Source of the DNA: Symbiodinium kawagutii
Lineage: Eukaryota; Sar; Dinophyceae; Suessiales; Symbiodiniaceae
Assembly (NCBI GenBank): GCA_009767595.1
Contig: VSDK01023828.1
Coordinates: 654,583-718,582, forward strand
Direction of reading: 5' to 3'
DNA length: 64,000 nucleotides
Below are positions 42,301 through 56,700 of this stretch, piece by piece. The notes beneath the pieces are model-generated. The model did not search any database. It was given only the letters and a program-made list of their open reading frames with translations, and had not been told where the DNA came from. Position 1 is the first letter of the stretch. Each line of letters begins with the position of its first letter. Position numbers and translations under genes: made by a program.

Positions 42301-45300
42301 TAGTGCTCCTATCTTGGAAACTTCCGCCACCGCCTTGTGCGGTACTACTGGTAAATATCAAAAAATGGTTGGTGTTATAGGGGGTTCTAGGGGTTGCAAC
42401 TCCGTTAAGAATGGTTAATCGATGTTAATAATAGGGGATAATGACCAACAACAATGGTATATGGTGGTTTCTTAAACTTGGGGTACCCCCCAAAAAATGG
42501 TTGTTTTTTTGTAACAAATGAGAAAAGGATGATTTGGGGGTACCCCTGTTTTGAAAAACACCTATATATAGCAGGCGTCCCCAGCAGATGTGATATCACC
42601 AAGTGATGTGGGATACCAGGCCTAGTAGCAACATATAGCAGCCCTAGGTGTGATGTTTACAGCTGAAAGACACTGACATCAACTTTGGATACCAGCCCCT
42701 AGATGATAGCAACATTTAGCAACCACTAGATATTCAATCGCATTAGTAAATATGTTTTTTTCAAGCTTACTAATCCAGCCCTAGTTGATAGCAACATGTA
42801 GCGTTTCTTGCAGTTGGGAGCTTGCGCACTGCTAGCAGAGTCACTGCTGGAGTGCCCAAGGAAACCATTCTGCCCTAAGGAGTGCACCCACCAGCTGTGG
42901 TACTGTACCTGTATCCACTTTGATCAATCTATAAGAATATATCAATTCAAATGAATATTAAGATTACAAGCATGTGGAAGCAAATTAAGTGTTCACAGTT
43001 TCCAAGCCACCTCCTGCTGGGGTCCTGGTTGGCTCATCAGCCTGGAAAAATCCACAGTTTTTGGATTCCTGTAGCTCCCAGCAACGAGGTATGTGGTACC
43101 CAACTGCCATGATTTTCAATCATAGCAACTTAATGTTGGCTTACCAATGATGATGCATTATCAAAAATCAGCCATTGAATGCTGAAGATTTGGGCCAATC
43201 AACATTTTACCAATATTTTACCTAAGTAGGTGTTTCTCAAAATAGGGTACCCCCCAAATCATCCACTATTGGTCATTATTAGCAATAAACCAGTTATTTT
43301 TAGGGGTCCCTATTTTGAGAAACCACCAAGTGATGATAAACATCATGGCAAACGGATGCTGAACACCGCAGCTGCTTAGGCCTTTGCTGCTTGCGGGCAG
43401 CGTCCGGCGGAATCTGGATCCAGAGGCAGAGCAGTGTCATCATCCGTCGGTGGTTATATGTTTTGGTAGTGGTTGGCATACAAGCATCATTTAGGACCAA
43501 CTATGTACCAACTATATACCAACTACTATATACTAACTGTTACTAACGACATCTAACTACCATTTGGTAGTGGTTTGTCATGCATGCAGTGGTGTTCGTC
43601 ATGGACCACCATGACACATGGGGAGTGCATTTGTCATGGCCGATGCCAGGGCGAATGTGGATCGCAGGAGAGCTGGGCGGCTTCCAAGCACAGCTTTGTC
43701 CTCTCGGTAGTGGAAAGATGGTGCGATGGAAGTAGTCACTACTAAGTCTTGGTATCTAATCAGTTGTGCTAGCTTCACACTTGACAAACATCAACAAGAC
43801 ATGACAAGACATTGCACGACATGGCAAGACAGGGACACTGACAGCAACGTTGTGGGCTCTGCTCAGGAGGATGCATTGCTTTGGGAGGCTGCGCCCGGGC
43901 GAAGTTGCAGCCAAGGATACTCGTTGTGTTTTCGGAGCGAGCATCGATGATGGTGACATCCGATTCGAATAACGATGGTTGCAACCGTAAGTTGCAGTGT
44001 TTAATCAACTATGTTGATCATCATTCAGAGTCATTTTCTATCATTGCTGTGTATCAAGCACCTGGAGTCCAGCCGCAGCCGCTGGTTTCCATAGGATTGA
44101 CACAGGTCCGAGGGACTTCCATGATTTGTTAAGGAAGGTGGATGCCCGAACGCCAGCCACGAACTTGGCTTGCCCTTACAGTGTATTCTTACAGTTTACC
44201 TATCCATTTTGTTACCCTCGACCATACCAAATCGACGGTCAAATGGTACCACCACGGACAAAGGGCTCCGCACGCGTGAATGGTGGATAACTTGGACTGG
44301 ATACTCTCACTTTTGAGTCCAGAAATGTTGTGCCTACAGCATTGGTGGCATAAGATTGTTTGTTTGGCTTGGGTAACCTAGCATTTGGGGGAATTTGCCA
44401 TTTACAAATAACTTATGACAACTTATGACAATTATGACACATCAATGTTGTTCTACATGATCCTTGATCATCCAACATCATTTTTCGGGTTGGTTGGGGG
44501 TACTCCTGCTCCGGACATCGCCTTTTTGGGGAGGGGTCAGCAATTGCTCAACACTTCTCAGCACCAAATAGATGAATTCTCCAAACTTTGGCCAGTGACC
44601 ATTTCAACAAAGGCCATTGAATACCTTTTATCATGTTTGGCAAGGTGCCAGGGTATGCACAGCCGCGCCGCATTTAGTTCCGATTTTCTTCCCCGTTGGT
44701 CGGGCTCCCCTCATATTCAGCACCAAGTAATTAAACATATTTGAGTGTTTCTCAAAATATGGGTCCCCTTAAAATCATCCTTTATTCACCATTAGTACCA
44801 AACCAACCAATTTTTGGAGTACTCTATTTTGAGAAGCCATCATTTAGCCATCATCATCAAGGGTTGACCACTAGGTTTTGGAAACTATTCATACAGCCGA
44901 TCTAGCCCATTATTTGGACAGAGCGGTACTCCTCCCCAAGTATCGTATTATCCATTGTGAACTATCATCGTTAGCCAACACTGCTTGGCCATTCTTGATT
45001 ACTAGGGATAACTGATCATGAACCGTCATCAACCCGTTGATAATATAGGAGCCATACAATACAACCCAGTATCGACCCAAATTGTTTTTGCAATTGTCCA
45101 TATTGAGTAATTATCATGTACATGCTATCAACAATTGATTACGGCTAACTGCAGTATTGACCGTCAATAACCTACTATGAACCATCATTGTTATATAATC
45201 ATTGCCAACCATGATTGACTAGTATCAACCATTAAACACGATTGTTAAGCGTCACCGACCATCCTCAACCAGTATCGGAATGATATTATTGGGTAAGGGG

Positions 45301-48300
45301 GAATGAACACATTGGTAACCATTGCAAATTTCCTATCATTAAGACAGGCCATAAGTAAGCGCATCCGTTTTAGTTAACTGTTAGCCATTACCCTTAGCAA
45401 CAGGTATTGATTTGGAATCATTAATGAACCATCATTAATCAATCATCATTACATGAACCAATGAGAAAGTCGATGATTTGCCATTATTTGTTCGTATTAG
45501 CAATCTTTAAGCAATACTAACAATCATAATCAATTCTACCACTAACCCTAGTATCAATTCTATTGTGAGTCGTTACAATCTCCATCAAAACCCATCATTA
45601 GCATATAGATTGTAAGGATATCACCTACAGATATAGTCTAAAGAGTCATTTTATCAATCCAATGGTGATATCAGTGATATCCTTACATGGCTAACCCATC
45701 TAATGGTGATATCCTTACATGGCTAAGCCTATCCATCCTATCAATCCAAGGGAGATATCCTTACATGGCTACGCCCATTGTTAGTCAATGCCTATCATCA
45801 CCTCCATCATGGGCGCCACGGCTATCCACGATAACAGGCCTTGCGTCTCGTGGGCCTGGAAGTGCGGCTCCGCAAGCGGCCTGGAAACCCCTCAGAGGCC
45901 GGTGGAAGTCGAGTCACATCAATGAGTTGAGGGTTGTGTTTTACAAGCTAAGAGTTTATAGGACCAACTATTGATTAGAGTTTTTTACGAGCGAGAGTTG
46001 ATAGTTATTTGAATTTCAAAAGCAACCACTAGGTCTTGCCAAATCAGCCACTACTGTTTTTTACAAGCTAAGAGTTGATACTAAATGGCAGACAACACCA
46101 GTGATCTCTATTCCGAGTCAGATCATAAGCAAGAGTTGATCTGGTGAGTGGTTTTAAACATGTTTTTCCTATATAATTATCAGTAACAAATGGTTGGTTG
46201 ACTAGAATTGATACTAAATAGCAAACAACACTAGTGATCTCTATTTTGAGTATTATTGTTGCTTAGCAAGAGTTGATAGTTATCTAAATTTGATAAGCAA
46301 ACAATATAGGACTTGTAAACATGTGTTCTAAATTACAACTCGTTGATAGTTATCTCACAAAGGTTTGTTTAGTTTCGTTTGAGCAATAGTTAATACTTAC
46401 ACATATCTTAACATGTCTTGGATCTGAGCTATGACCCTTATGAAACAAAATGGCATAGCTCAGGTGATAGGTTGATGTATGTTTAGTTATGTCCAGTTCC
46501 TAAAGGTTGGGTTTTGTGTACTTTTGATTTATCCTTGGGCTTTTTGGTGGTTTCATACAATGGGGGTACCACCAAATCATCCAACATGTTCAATTGTTTA
46601 CAAAAAAACAAACATCTATTTTTGGGTCTCCAATTTAAGAAACCTGGAATTTACTTAAAATCCCCTTGAACATGGTTGATTCCAGTCACTCAAATGGAAT
46701 TGCCAGACCTTGGAGCGATGGCGGCTCAGCAGCTGTGAAATCCAGCCGGATGTTGGTTCCCTTCAATTGGTGGTGGTAGCGGCGTTTCTGAAGTCATAGA
46801 GGTACCATGTTGAGTATTTGTCAACCAGAACTAGACGCCATTGAAGCTATACACGTTGGGAAGAGATTCATGAAATGCACAGTCCCAAGCAAGTTTAAAA
46901 TGGCAGCTGGAGGGACATGGTATGACATGGTCTGCACTCTGCACCGGTCCCCTTAGTGCTTTTGTGGCTGACAAAAATGTAGAAACCGAGCAGTGCTGTG
47001 CAAGCTTCTCTAAGTTGCATTACCAATGACTAATGACATGTTGCTGCCTTTGCTTCCTCAGTTCTGGCGTGCACCAGGCCTCTCCATCTCCATCTCCTTC
47101 CTCCTGGGGTGAAGGCACACATGGCCTTTCTGGCTTGACCTGTTCGGCCAGTGCTGGCATCACACATGTGTTTTTGACAATCGCTTTCATGAACCACCAT
47201 TCGCAACTTTTACACGTAATTATATATATATATATTTATACACTGATAAGAAGATGTAAGAAGGTACAATTGATCACATGTTTTTGTACCAATATATTTA
47301 ACTACATATATATATATACATATATATTTTATTTCTATGCATATTTATATATATATATATATAAATGGTTATATAGATAGATGTACTGTACTTTTGTTGT
47401 TATGCATTTATGCATGCATCTATTTCGCATTTGTCATGCTATTTGGAGACGTAATTACATTCGTGTATATTTGTGTGTTTACATTTTATATGCACATATT
47501 TGCATAGAATGTATTTAGCATGAATCCACATATGCAATCATCCACCTATACGTGCATATACAGGTATGTGTATCTAGACAATATATGTTGTGTCTTGTGG
47601 GATAGCTAGCTTCGGCTTGTCCTTGGGGGCAGGTCATCCCTTCGCAACATCAACCCCGTGAGGACAACTCCTTGTTTAGAGTAACTTAATCTTTGGAGGG
47701 GCGGTATCACCGTGGTTGTTGTCCAAACCTATCCCTTTTGCAATGGTACCTTTATTACCCTGGTTTTCATCCTGACATAAATGTAATTTGTGCCCGTAGT
47801 TGATTCTGTTCTCGTCAAACTTGACAGCAACATCACACCTTTTGATTCTGTTCAGATGTTCCTGGGGTATTTTCTTCCGGAAGAGGTATCTGAGTTTCTT
47901 GACAATATCTAGATACAGTCTGTGCGCGTGGCCATGGCTGGTAATAGCTCCAGCGGGAAAGCAGTTGGCCGGCACATCATGTAAAGTTCTGACTGGAGCT
48001 ATCCTCAAGCCCAACCAATTGGTGATGATGGGTCCGTCGGTCCCATAATTGGTACCCCAATTCTTGAGTCATACGAAGAGGTACCCAACGATTCCCTGAG
48101 TTATTTCGAGTTTTTAAAAAACTTGAGGCAGGTCTCTGGTGCGGGCATCGCTGCAGCATGTGAAGTTAGGAGATCCAGATTTCACTTGGACGTGCTTGCA
48201 ATATGGATGGAGCTGCGAGAAGCGGTTGATGGTCGTGGTGTACGCAGCAGATGGATGACGGTTCCAAATTGGTCAATTTGTTTATTAACACTGGTTGATT

Positions 48301-48840
48301 ATTATTAGTGGTTTGGTCTGGACACTGACAATAAATCAATCATTGCCAATTATTGATCACAGAAGTTTGGTTTGGACACTGTCAATGATTTTGAGGCTCC
48401 ACCGTTATCCCCTGCTACTCAACCATTGCTCGCCACTTTTAGCCATCATCAAGCAATACTATATAGCCACTATTAGAGTATAGCCATCAATGCCCATTAC
48501 TAATCAATCAGCTAACAATGATGGTTGATGATGGCGAATAGTACTTCATTATTGATGCTTTCAAAAGGTTTAACATGGCTTCACTGTACGATATGATGAA
48601 AATCCATTGCCCGATGAGTTTACCAAAGGGTCTCCCTCACTTTGATGCCACTGGCCACGCCACGCCTGGCCACGCCTCAGCTTCGGACGACGAGCAACCG
48701 CAGCAGTGCCTTGGGCGGAACCCCCTGGGAGGGTCCAAGGTCGTTGTGGGGAACCATGGTGATGATGACGACGACGTTGGTGGTCATGGCGTTGATGATG
48801 CTGCTGATCATGGTGGTGATGATGGTGTTGATTATGCTGT

Positions 48841-48890
<50 letters not shown>

Positions 48891-51800
48891 TGGATGTGTG
48901 TGAACGTCATAGCATACGCGTGTCGGTTGTGGTTTGTTTTGTTTCTTTTGCTATGTGCATGTAATAAATGGCGGCTTGCATACAGACCTGGATGATGCAG
49001 CGGGTGAAAATAGATACAAATTGCATTGCCCTGAATAAAAACCAGAGGGCCGGCATGGTCTAGTGGAAATGACGTCGTCCCTCAAGCGTCGGGCCTGGGG
49101 TTCAATCCCCGGGTGCAACACTAGGCGGACAGGCGGGCAGCTACTCTACCCCTGCAGTTAAGGGGATGAGCGACCCGGGTGCTGCCCGACAAACCTACTA
49201 CCATTAGCTAACCATCATCTTCACATTCATTGGCTGGTGATCAGGAGGGAGCGATTCGGAGCCGTATCCCTATATCCCTTTATAGGGGGAGCTAAGGAGC
49301 TAGCAGAGGTGGCCACTAAGCATATGGCATTCGCTCACTCATTAGATCCAAAAACGATTTGTATCATGCGGAGGCTGCTCAGCTTCCAAGGTCGGGTTTG
49401 GACCTGGAACTTGACATAGACATGGAAGTGGAGCGGCCTGCCAAGGTAGCCGTCAGGGTATCACTCTGGGATTGGTGCTGATGAATGGTTCGTGAAGCAT
49501 AGTCGTTAGGCTTCATTATGTATGAGAAAGTGATACTGGTGTTGTGCATTCTTGTGAGCCTATTCTACTACACTATATATTGCATAGATATTATAACCTC
49601 TCGGGGGTTCAATAGTGATATATTTATATTGGGTTCGAATCAGACTAATCATATGCTTACTATTGCATGATTTTTCTTCTAATGGCTCGATCTCTTGGGC
49701 CATCTTGATTTTTTAATCAGTATCAACATGTCATTCATGTTTATTGATAATTATGATTGCTGGTGACCAGAACCAGAAACCTAGATAACAGTGATTTAGG
49801 TAAAAGTTGGCTACAGTCACACTGCAGCATACTGTTGATGTATACTGATTCAACATGATATATTCAACGTAGGTTACAGGAAGATGGCACTTTGTGCTAC
49901 AAGATCCTCGTAGACACTGCAACACCATGGTATGACCACGGGCATACCTCTATAACTAGTACCACAACCATACGTATTAATTGATTAGAACATTTTATAT
50001 AACATTTACCGTTTAAACCATAGTTCATTATAGTTTGTGTTATGGTATTTTTTTGCAATTTGTACCACAACCATTAGAAACACTAACAAAATGATTACAA
50101 TAGCAATACGCAATTTTACCATAACCAAGCATGATGAATAGCACTTACTGGTACCAACTATAAACATATTCCGTAAAACAAGAGTATATCGCTATACGAT
50201 AGCAATCACAATGTGGGCACATGATCGGTTACATGTTGGCTAACTGGAATTTACTACCTATAATCTATACTTAACTTGGGCCACTACAAGTGCCAACATG
50301 TAGGTGTTTCTCAAAGTAGGTGGCCCCCCAAATCACTCAGTTTATCACTCATGTGTTGTAATAAGCCATCCATCACTTTGGGATCCACTATCGCTTAAGA
50401 AGCCACAATATATAGTAGTTGTTTAACCATAAGTTTGTTGGTTGTTGTCCCCTGTTATTGACCATTATTCATGGAGTTATGGCCCAATATAGCAGTTATT
50501 GACCATTATTAATCATAAGCTATATATTATTATTACCATAAGCTATATATTGTTATTGCCCAAGATAGCTGGTTCGCTAACTTCTAAGCAGCCCCAGCTT
50601 CGCTGGGCAGCCCCTGGCCAGGTGCCGGACGCCTCCCCGCCCTCACTCCGCCGTGGCCTGGTGGCACGATGGTTGTAGGTGGTTGATGGTGAAATGATGG
50701 TTGAAGGATGCTTGATGGTGGTGAATGGTTGATGTTTTTTTTTTCTGGAAATGGTAGATCAACTGATGGTTACTGCTGGTGGCGCTGAAATGATGGTTGA
50801 TGGTTAAGGTGATTGAATGATGGTTAATCATGGTCAATGAATGGTGATTAGATGATGCTTGAATGATGGTGAAATGAATTGGTAAATGATTGACAGTGCC
50901 CAATGATGTTGTGGTGATTCATGGTGGCTGATGGTGGTTAAGGATCGTTGATCAATTCATGGCTCAGGATGGGATTCACCATGGCTGCTATAGGGACCCA
51001 TATTTGTTGCTTTGAAACCGACACCAGGTATTGGGGACAGCCATTGTTTTGGCGCAAGCTGGTTGGTTTCAGATGTTTTTGCTGCTTGGCTGCTACAAAA
51101 CTAACCATTAAATGAAACATGAAGAATCATTTTTCACAACATTTTACCAACAACTGGCACCAGGAAACGGAGCATCTTTGGGTCGAATCCTGGAGGAGCC
51201 CGGGCTGCTTTCTAGTGGTGGGAAACCCCACAACCCCCAACTCGCAGGGGTCGGCGCCCCACATTCCAAGTCTCACGTTCCAACCAAGGCCGAGGTTAGC
51301 CATCCTCACCTGGTTGGTGGATTCAGACATTTTACATTTCCCCCCATAGCAACTATTGACAAATGGTTGGTTGACGAATACTAGTTTCGGCTAGTCGGTA
51401 GTTGGACCCTCGCCAAAGGTAAAAGATAACAGGTTGGTGGACTAATATTTTTCATAGGGGTTGAAAGCACCAACCAGTTGGATTTTTTGTGAAGGGGCAG
51501 ATAGAAGCGATTCATGAATGACGAACCAGGACTGATGGTTTGCACGATTGGGGTGTTGGCAGGTACCTGCAGTACCAAAAGCACCTGGTAGTTTCTGAAG
51601 TCGCAGGGGACACCCCCAGGTATCATCCAGTTTATTACTGTAACAATTTGTAGTACTAATTGAGGTGAAATAACTTCGGAGGTCCCTATTTTAAGAACCC
51701 TCTACATGTGTATTAAAATGCGTGGTGTGTTTTTCAAAAAGTCATGTTAGAGGATGTTGGGAGACCCCAATGTTGAGGAACACCCATATAGATATTTATA

Positions 51801-53691
51801 TTTATTCATTTTGCAGACATTTATCTATCTATCTATCTATCTATTTATTTACAGAAAGGCCTGTTGTGAGCGCGGAAAAGCAAGCTTTTTTTGGATATCA
51901 GACCACACAATGCTGTATATGTATTTGTTTTTGCGCTCACAACAGGTTTGTAATCATTGTTGTTTTAGTTATGTACTTAGTATGTGCCTGAAAGAAATAA
52001 ATGAGCATGTCCCAAAGAAATGAATGACCATGGCTGTCTGCTGTTTGTCCTTTATCTGACATCAAAAAGATGTCTGCTTGACAAGATTGGATTAATCTGG
52101 ATTAATCCTAGGAACTCTAAACAGTGAACAAAAACCAAAAAAAACAAAAAAAACAAAAAAAACAAAAAAAACAAAAAAAACAAAAAAACCAAAAAAAACA
52201 AAAAAACCAAAAAAAACAATGATTTGGGGACTACTTAGATATCGGCCCCCTTCAGACTAGTCTGGAAATCTTTGGTTTTTTTTGGTTTTTTGGGGTTTTT
52301 TGGGTTTTTTGGTTTTTTTGGTTTTTTTGGTTTTTGTTCACTGTTTAGAGTTCCTAGGATTAATCCAGATTAATCCAATCTAGTCTGGTCAGCTAATCTT
52401 GGAGCTTGGATTCAGGAAGCTTTAAAGCGCTTTGAAGATTCCCGTGGGCCCCAAAATTCTCCTAGTACCCTGAGTTCTCCCCTCTTCTACTGTACTTAGA
52501 GCATGTTTTTTCCCACTAGGAAGCTTTAAAGCGCTTTAAGGCTTCCTGGATCCAAGATCCAAGAATTCCTGGCCTTNNNNNNNNNNNNNNNNNNNNNNNN
52601 NNNNNNNNNNNNNNNNNNNNNNNNNNNNNNNNNNNNNNNNNNNNNNNNNNNNNNNNNNNNNNNNNNNNNNNNNNNNNNNNNNNNNNNNNNNNNNNNNNNN
52701 NNNNNNNNNNNNNNNNNNNNNNNNNNNNNNNNNNNNNNNNNNNNNNNNNNNNNNNNNNNNNNNNNNNNNNNNNNNNNNNNNNNNNNNNNNNNNNNNNNNN
52801 NNNNNNNNNNNNNNNNNNNNNNNNNNNNNNNNNNNNNNNNNNNNNNNNNNNNNNNNNNNNNNNNNNNNNNNNNNNNNNNNNNNNNNNNNNNNNNNNNNNN
52901 NNNNNNNNNNNNNNNNNNNNNNNNNNNNNNNNNNNNNNNNNNNNNNNNNNNNNNNNNNNNNNNNNNNNNNNNNNNNNNNNNNNNNATTGGCTGTATTGTA
53001 GTTACTGCAAAAATGTTTGCATAAGTCCTTTGGGGGTTGTATCTAAAGGATGGAAGACAAGACCCAAGTTACTGAGCTATTAGTTGTTTTAGTGCCATGT
53101 ATATAACAATAAGATGTTCCACCTCTGTCATTTTTCTAAAATGGAACCCATCTGAAGAGATAATGTCAGCCTAATAGGTTCCAACTCAGCCCAAAGAAAT
53201 TGAATTGCAACCAGTATTTGCATCCTCGGTGAAGCATCATAATATAGCCACAGGGGATTCACTTTACATGTACATCTCATCCCAATAGAACCCATCCATA
53301 TGCGAAGTAATACAAAGTAGCACAGCAATACAAAATAATACAAAGAAATGCAACATCTGACTACAAGTGATATGTAGAGTGCTGCCTAGTCGAAGCTGGC
53401 TAGTGCACAGCAATGCTCTCACCATCTCTCACCCCAGCTTACTCAAACAATTTATGAAACCATTGATGACATTGTTAGCCCAATAAGACTTATCCACATA
53501 CAAATGTTGTGTAAGGGCTGTAAGGGCCCATGAATTCCATGAACCCAGCAAACTGAGAGGGTGCTAACTTTCACTACCATAACCAAGTCCTCACACCACT
53601 TTTCTATTTGGCTAACTTGCCATTACATAATTGTCCAAAATCCCGCGCTCACAACAGGCCCCTCTCTTTATTTATCTATCTATCTATTTGT

Positions 53692-53734
<43 letters not shown>

Positions 53735-56700
53735 AGTGACTATCTATACTTATTCTTATATGTAAATATATTTGTGCAGATGTATGCACATACTTCAAAT
53801 GTGAACGGAAGTATGGCATTACCCTGAATCAGGTGAAAGAACCGAGAGGCATATCACTATTCAAGGCAGTGAAAGATTCACTGTGATGAATGTGATGCTT
53901 TTTAGTTGGTATTGCAAGATGCTGTTCGGCTGGCATGAAGAGCTCGAAGTGCATTGGGGCACTGTTCTTGCAGGGAAACGCACAGTATGGAGATTTCCCA
54001 ACGCTGATCAGGCACATTGAACTCCATGTCCTGCTCGAAATCGTATATCAATTCTGTGAGATCAACATAACATTGTTTTCCCTATGATTGTTGGTTAACA
54101 TCTCCCATGATTGGTTGGTCAATATTGACTCATAGCCATATAGCTGGTATATCCCCTTCTATTGCTGGTTCTCATTCCCTACCATTAACCATTGCTTGTT
54201 AACCAGCCAGGTTGGTTTGTTAGTATTGACCAGCTCACTATAACATTGTTTTCCCTATAATTGTTCCCATTATTGGTTTGTTACTATCGACTCATAGCCA
54301 TATAACCATGACCAGCTCAATATAACCAGCTCTCGCGTCTAGCAGATCGCATTTGGGTGCTTGGAGCTGCCATCGAAATCCTGAGATTTCTGGGGGCCAC
54401 GCGCCGCACGCACCCAGCGCAGCTCCAGGAGCGTCAATCCGGGGAGACCTCGGACGAGCAGTCGCTGGCGCCAGGCTGCCGCGCGCGAACGTTGGTGAAG
54501 CCATGGATGGTGGGACCATTCCATGGTTGGCCTAGAGGTTGTGTTGAATCCACCATCCGCTTGGTTACATGATGTTCAATTTAGATCAAACGTATATATA
54601 TATATATATATACATATGTTGTTTTTTATTTATATATATCAATATAGATTAGTGTATTTTTTTTGTTGCTAGTTGATGACTTGATTCCTTATGGTAGTTG
54701 CAACCCAATGGCTTGATGGCGTTAGGGATTATCTGCATCCTGTGTCCGTCTCAACCCATGCCAAAGGGCTTTGGTATGCAATGGTTTTTGATGAAAGGTT
54801 TTTGGGCCAACCCACCAACCAACCACCCAACCAACCCAACCAACCCAACCAACCCAACCAACCCAACCAACCCAACCAACCCAACCAACCCAACCAACCC
54901 AACCAACCCAACCAACTCAACCCAAGCAACCAACCAAACCAACCAACCAACCTACCCAGCCAACTTATCCACCCCAGCAGGTCTTTCCTGTGAGATTTCG
55001 ATCCCTTCACCGATCACCGATGGGCAGGTCCTGCTGTTGGTTTCTCGAGCACTTCGCTCCGTGGGCGGCAGAGGTGAGGAGAGAGATGAGGATAAGAAAC
55101 CCTCAGAATGGTTATTTGTGTATGATTGTGTGTATATATTTTTATATACATATACTGATTGTCATATTTTTTGTTAAACTTCACAAAAAATGATTACATA
55201 TACATATATATATATATGTATATATACATGTACAGCATATGTGATGGTGGGTAAATATATGGTTTAAATGTGTAGTAACCATTTGTGGGTGTGGATTTGT
55301 GTTTTTTTATGCATTGATGTAAAAAGACGGTGTTGTTTGGGTTAGTGTTTTTTCATCAAAAGTGCATTCATCACGATTACACAGTCTAGTCCATAAGTAT
55401 GATGTGAACATTGATAGCACGTTGCTTGACCACCCGCCATTGGGCATCGTTTTTGGGAGAAAAGTGCCATGTCCTCATCCTCATTGTTGTGGTTAACCAA
55501 TTATTAACCACTTTCATTTAGGACAACCATTATTAATCATTATCCTCATTGTTGTGATCCTATCATCACCACTATCCATTACTATCATCATTAACCATTA
55601 TTAACAACTATTAACCATTATAACCAATGTCAGTATCATGAATGATAGCCATTACTAACCATTGTATATCCTCATTGTTGTGTTCAGTATGTTAACCATT
55701 GTTTATTGACCATTATTAACCATTGATTGTTAACCATCAATATCAGTGTGTTGCCTTCTCGGTGATAGGCTTCTCGGCACAGCAGCCTATCAGCACCGGA
55801 ATGTCAGCAGCTCATCGCATCAGGAAGCTCCAGTTGACGGGCTCTGAGCGCAGGCGAGGCCACGGAGACTTTCACCAGCACGCCATGTACACTCCGGTGA
55901 TCTAACATAGCTGGCTGGAAAATCAGCATTTTTCGAGGGAAAATCATCATTTTTCAATGGGAAATCATCTTTTTTCTCGGGAAACTCTGGGAAATCAGCG
56001 ATTTCACTGGTGGATTGTTCATTGCTTTGTTGGATCACCAGAGGGTATATACTTTATGCGGGCTCATACGGAACCCCGTGCAAACCTGTGCCTGGTGCCT
56101 GTACATACTTGTATACAGGTGACTGGTGAAGCGATACCGAATTGTGTCAAGATTGTTGAAAGTGCAGCTCGCAAAGTGGCAGTGACCCGCTTGGCTGCTT
56201 GACCTAGGTTGTACTTTATCTCAGAGAGAATATGTGTTTTTGGTGATCATTGGGGATTCTGGCTGGTCTGTCAGGTCAGATGTATGTTTAAACTGGCCCC
56301 TATTGTTGGCTCTTGTCTTGTAGAGAACACTTGTGCGAAAGTGACACTGTCGGTGGCCACACGTTGGGTTGTTGCACCCTTACATGTTCCACACATGTTG
56401 CCACGTTGTCATGACTTTGATGTTCAAACTTTTTGAGTATGCATCCACTCGAATGTTGGAGGTTGAAACAGTTCGTTCAAGAGATTCAACACCAAAGCAG
56501 AGCAGATGCAACACATCCTCATTTTGACCTCAATGCGATTTTCTTTGACTTGGATGTTTCTTTGGTTTGTACTCACCAAATTTTGAAGATTGATTTCAAA
56601 CGCTGCGATGCCATGCTAAGAATGTTCATCAATTGTCTACTGGATCTATATCGACCTCTATCTCTGTCTATTGATCGAACGGTCGATATCTATCAAAGTT

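Larger units (their letters stand above)
45902..48999 (+). other. First part of the 10.9-kb intron
   Basis: Diverged TTTTTACAAGCTAAGAGTTGATA repeats (45935-46330), a family A copy (46545-46644), TA tracts (47218-47370) and a GAT microsatellite (48840-48890). GC islands at 47050-47100 and 48655-48760 have exon-like acceptors but do not fit the transporter frame. Confidence 0.4.

Noticed and set aside
48575..48995. Poly-Asp / poly-Met frames near 48.8 kb
   Set aside because: Driven by the GAT microsatellite. The preceding island (48690-48760) has an ABC-like phrase but does not fit the transporter in phase or order.
54691..55177. 159-codon + frame, the longest in the window, and its minus-strand WLGWLG counterpart
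   Set aside because: The core is the AACCCAACC minisatellite; flanks show no family similarity and no coding-type composition.
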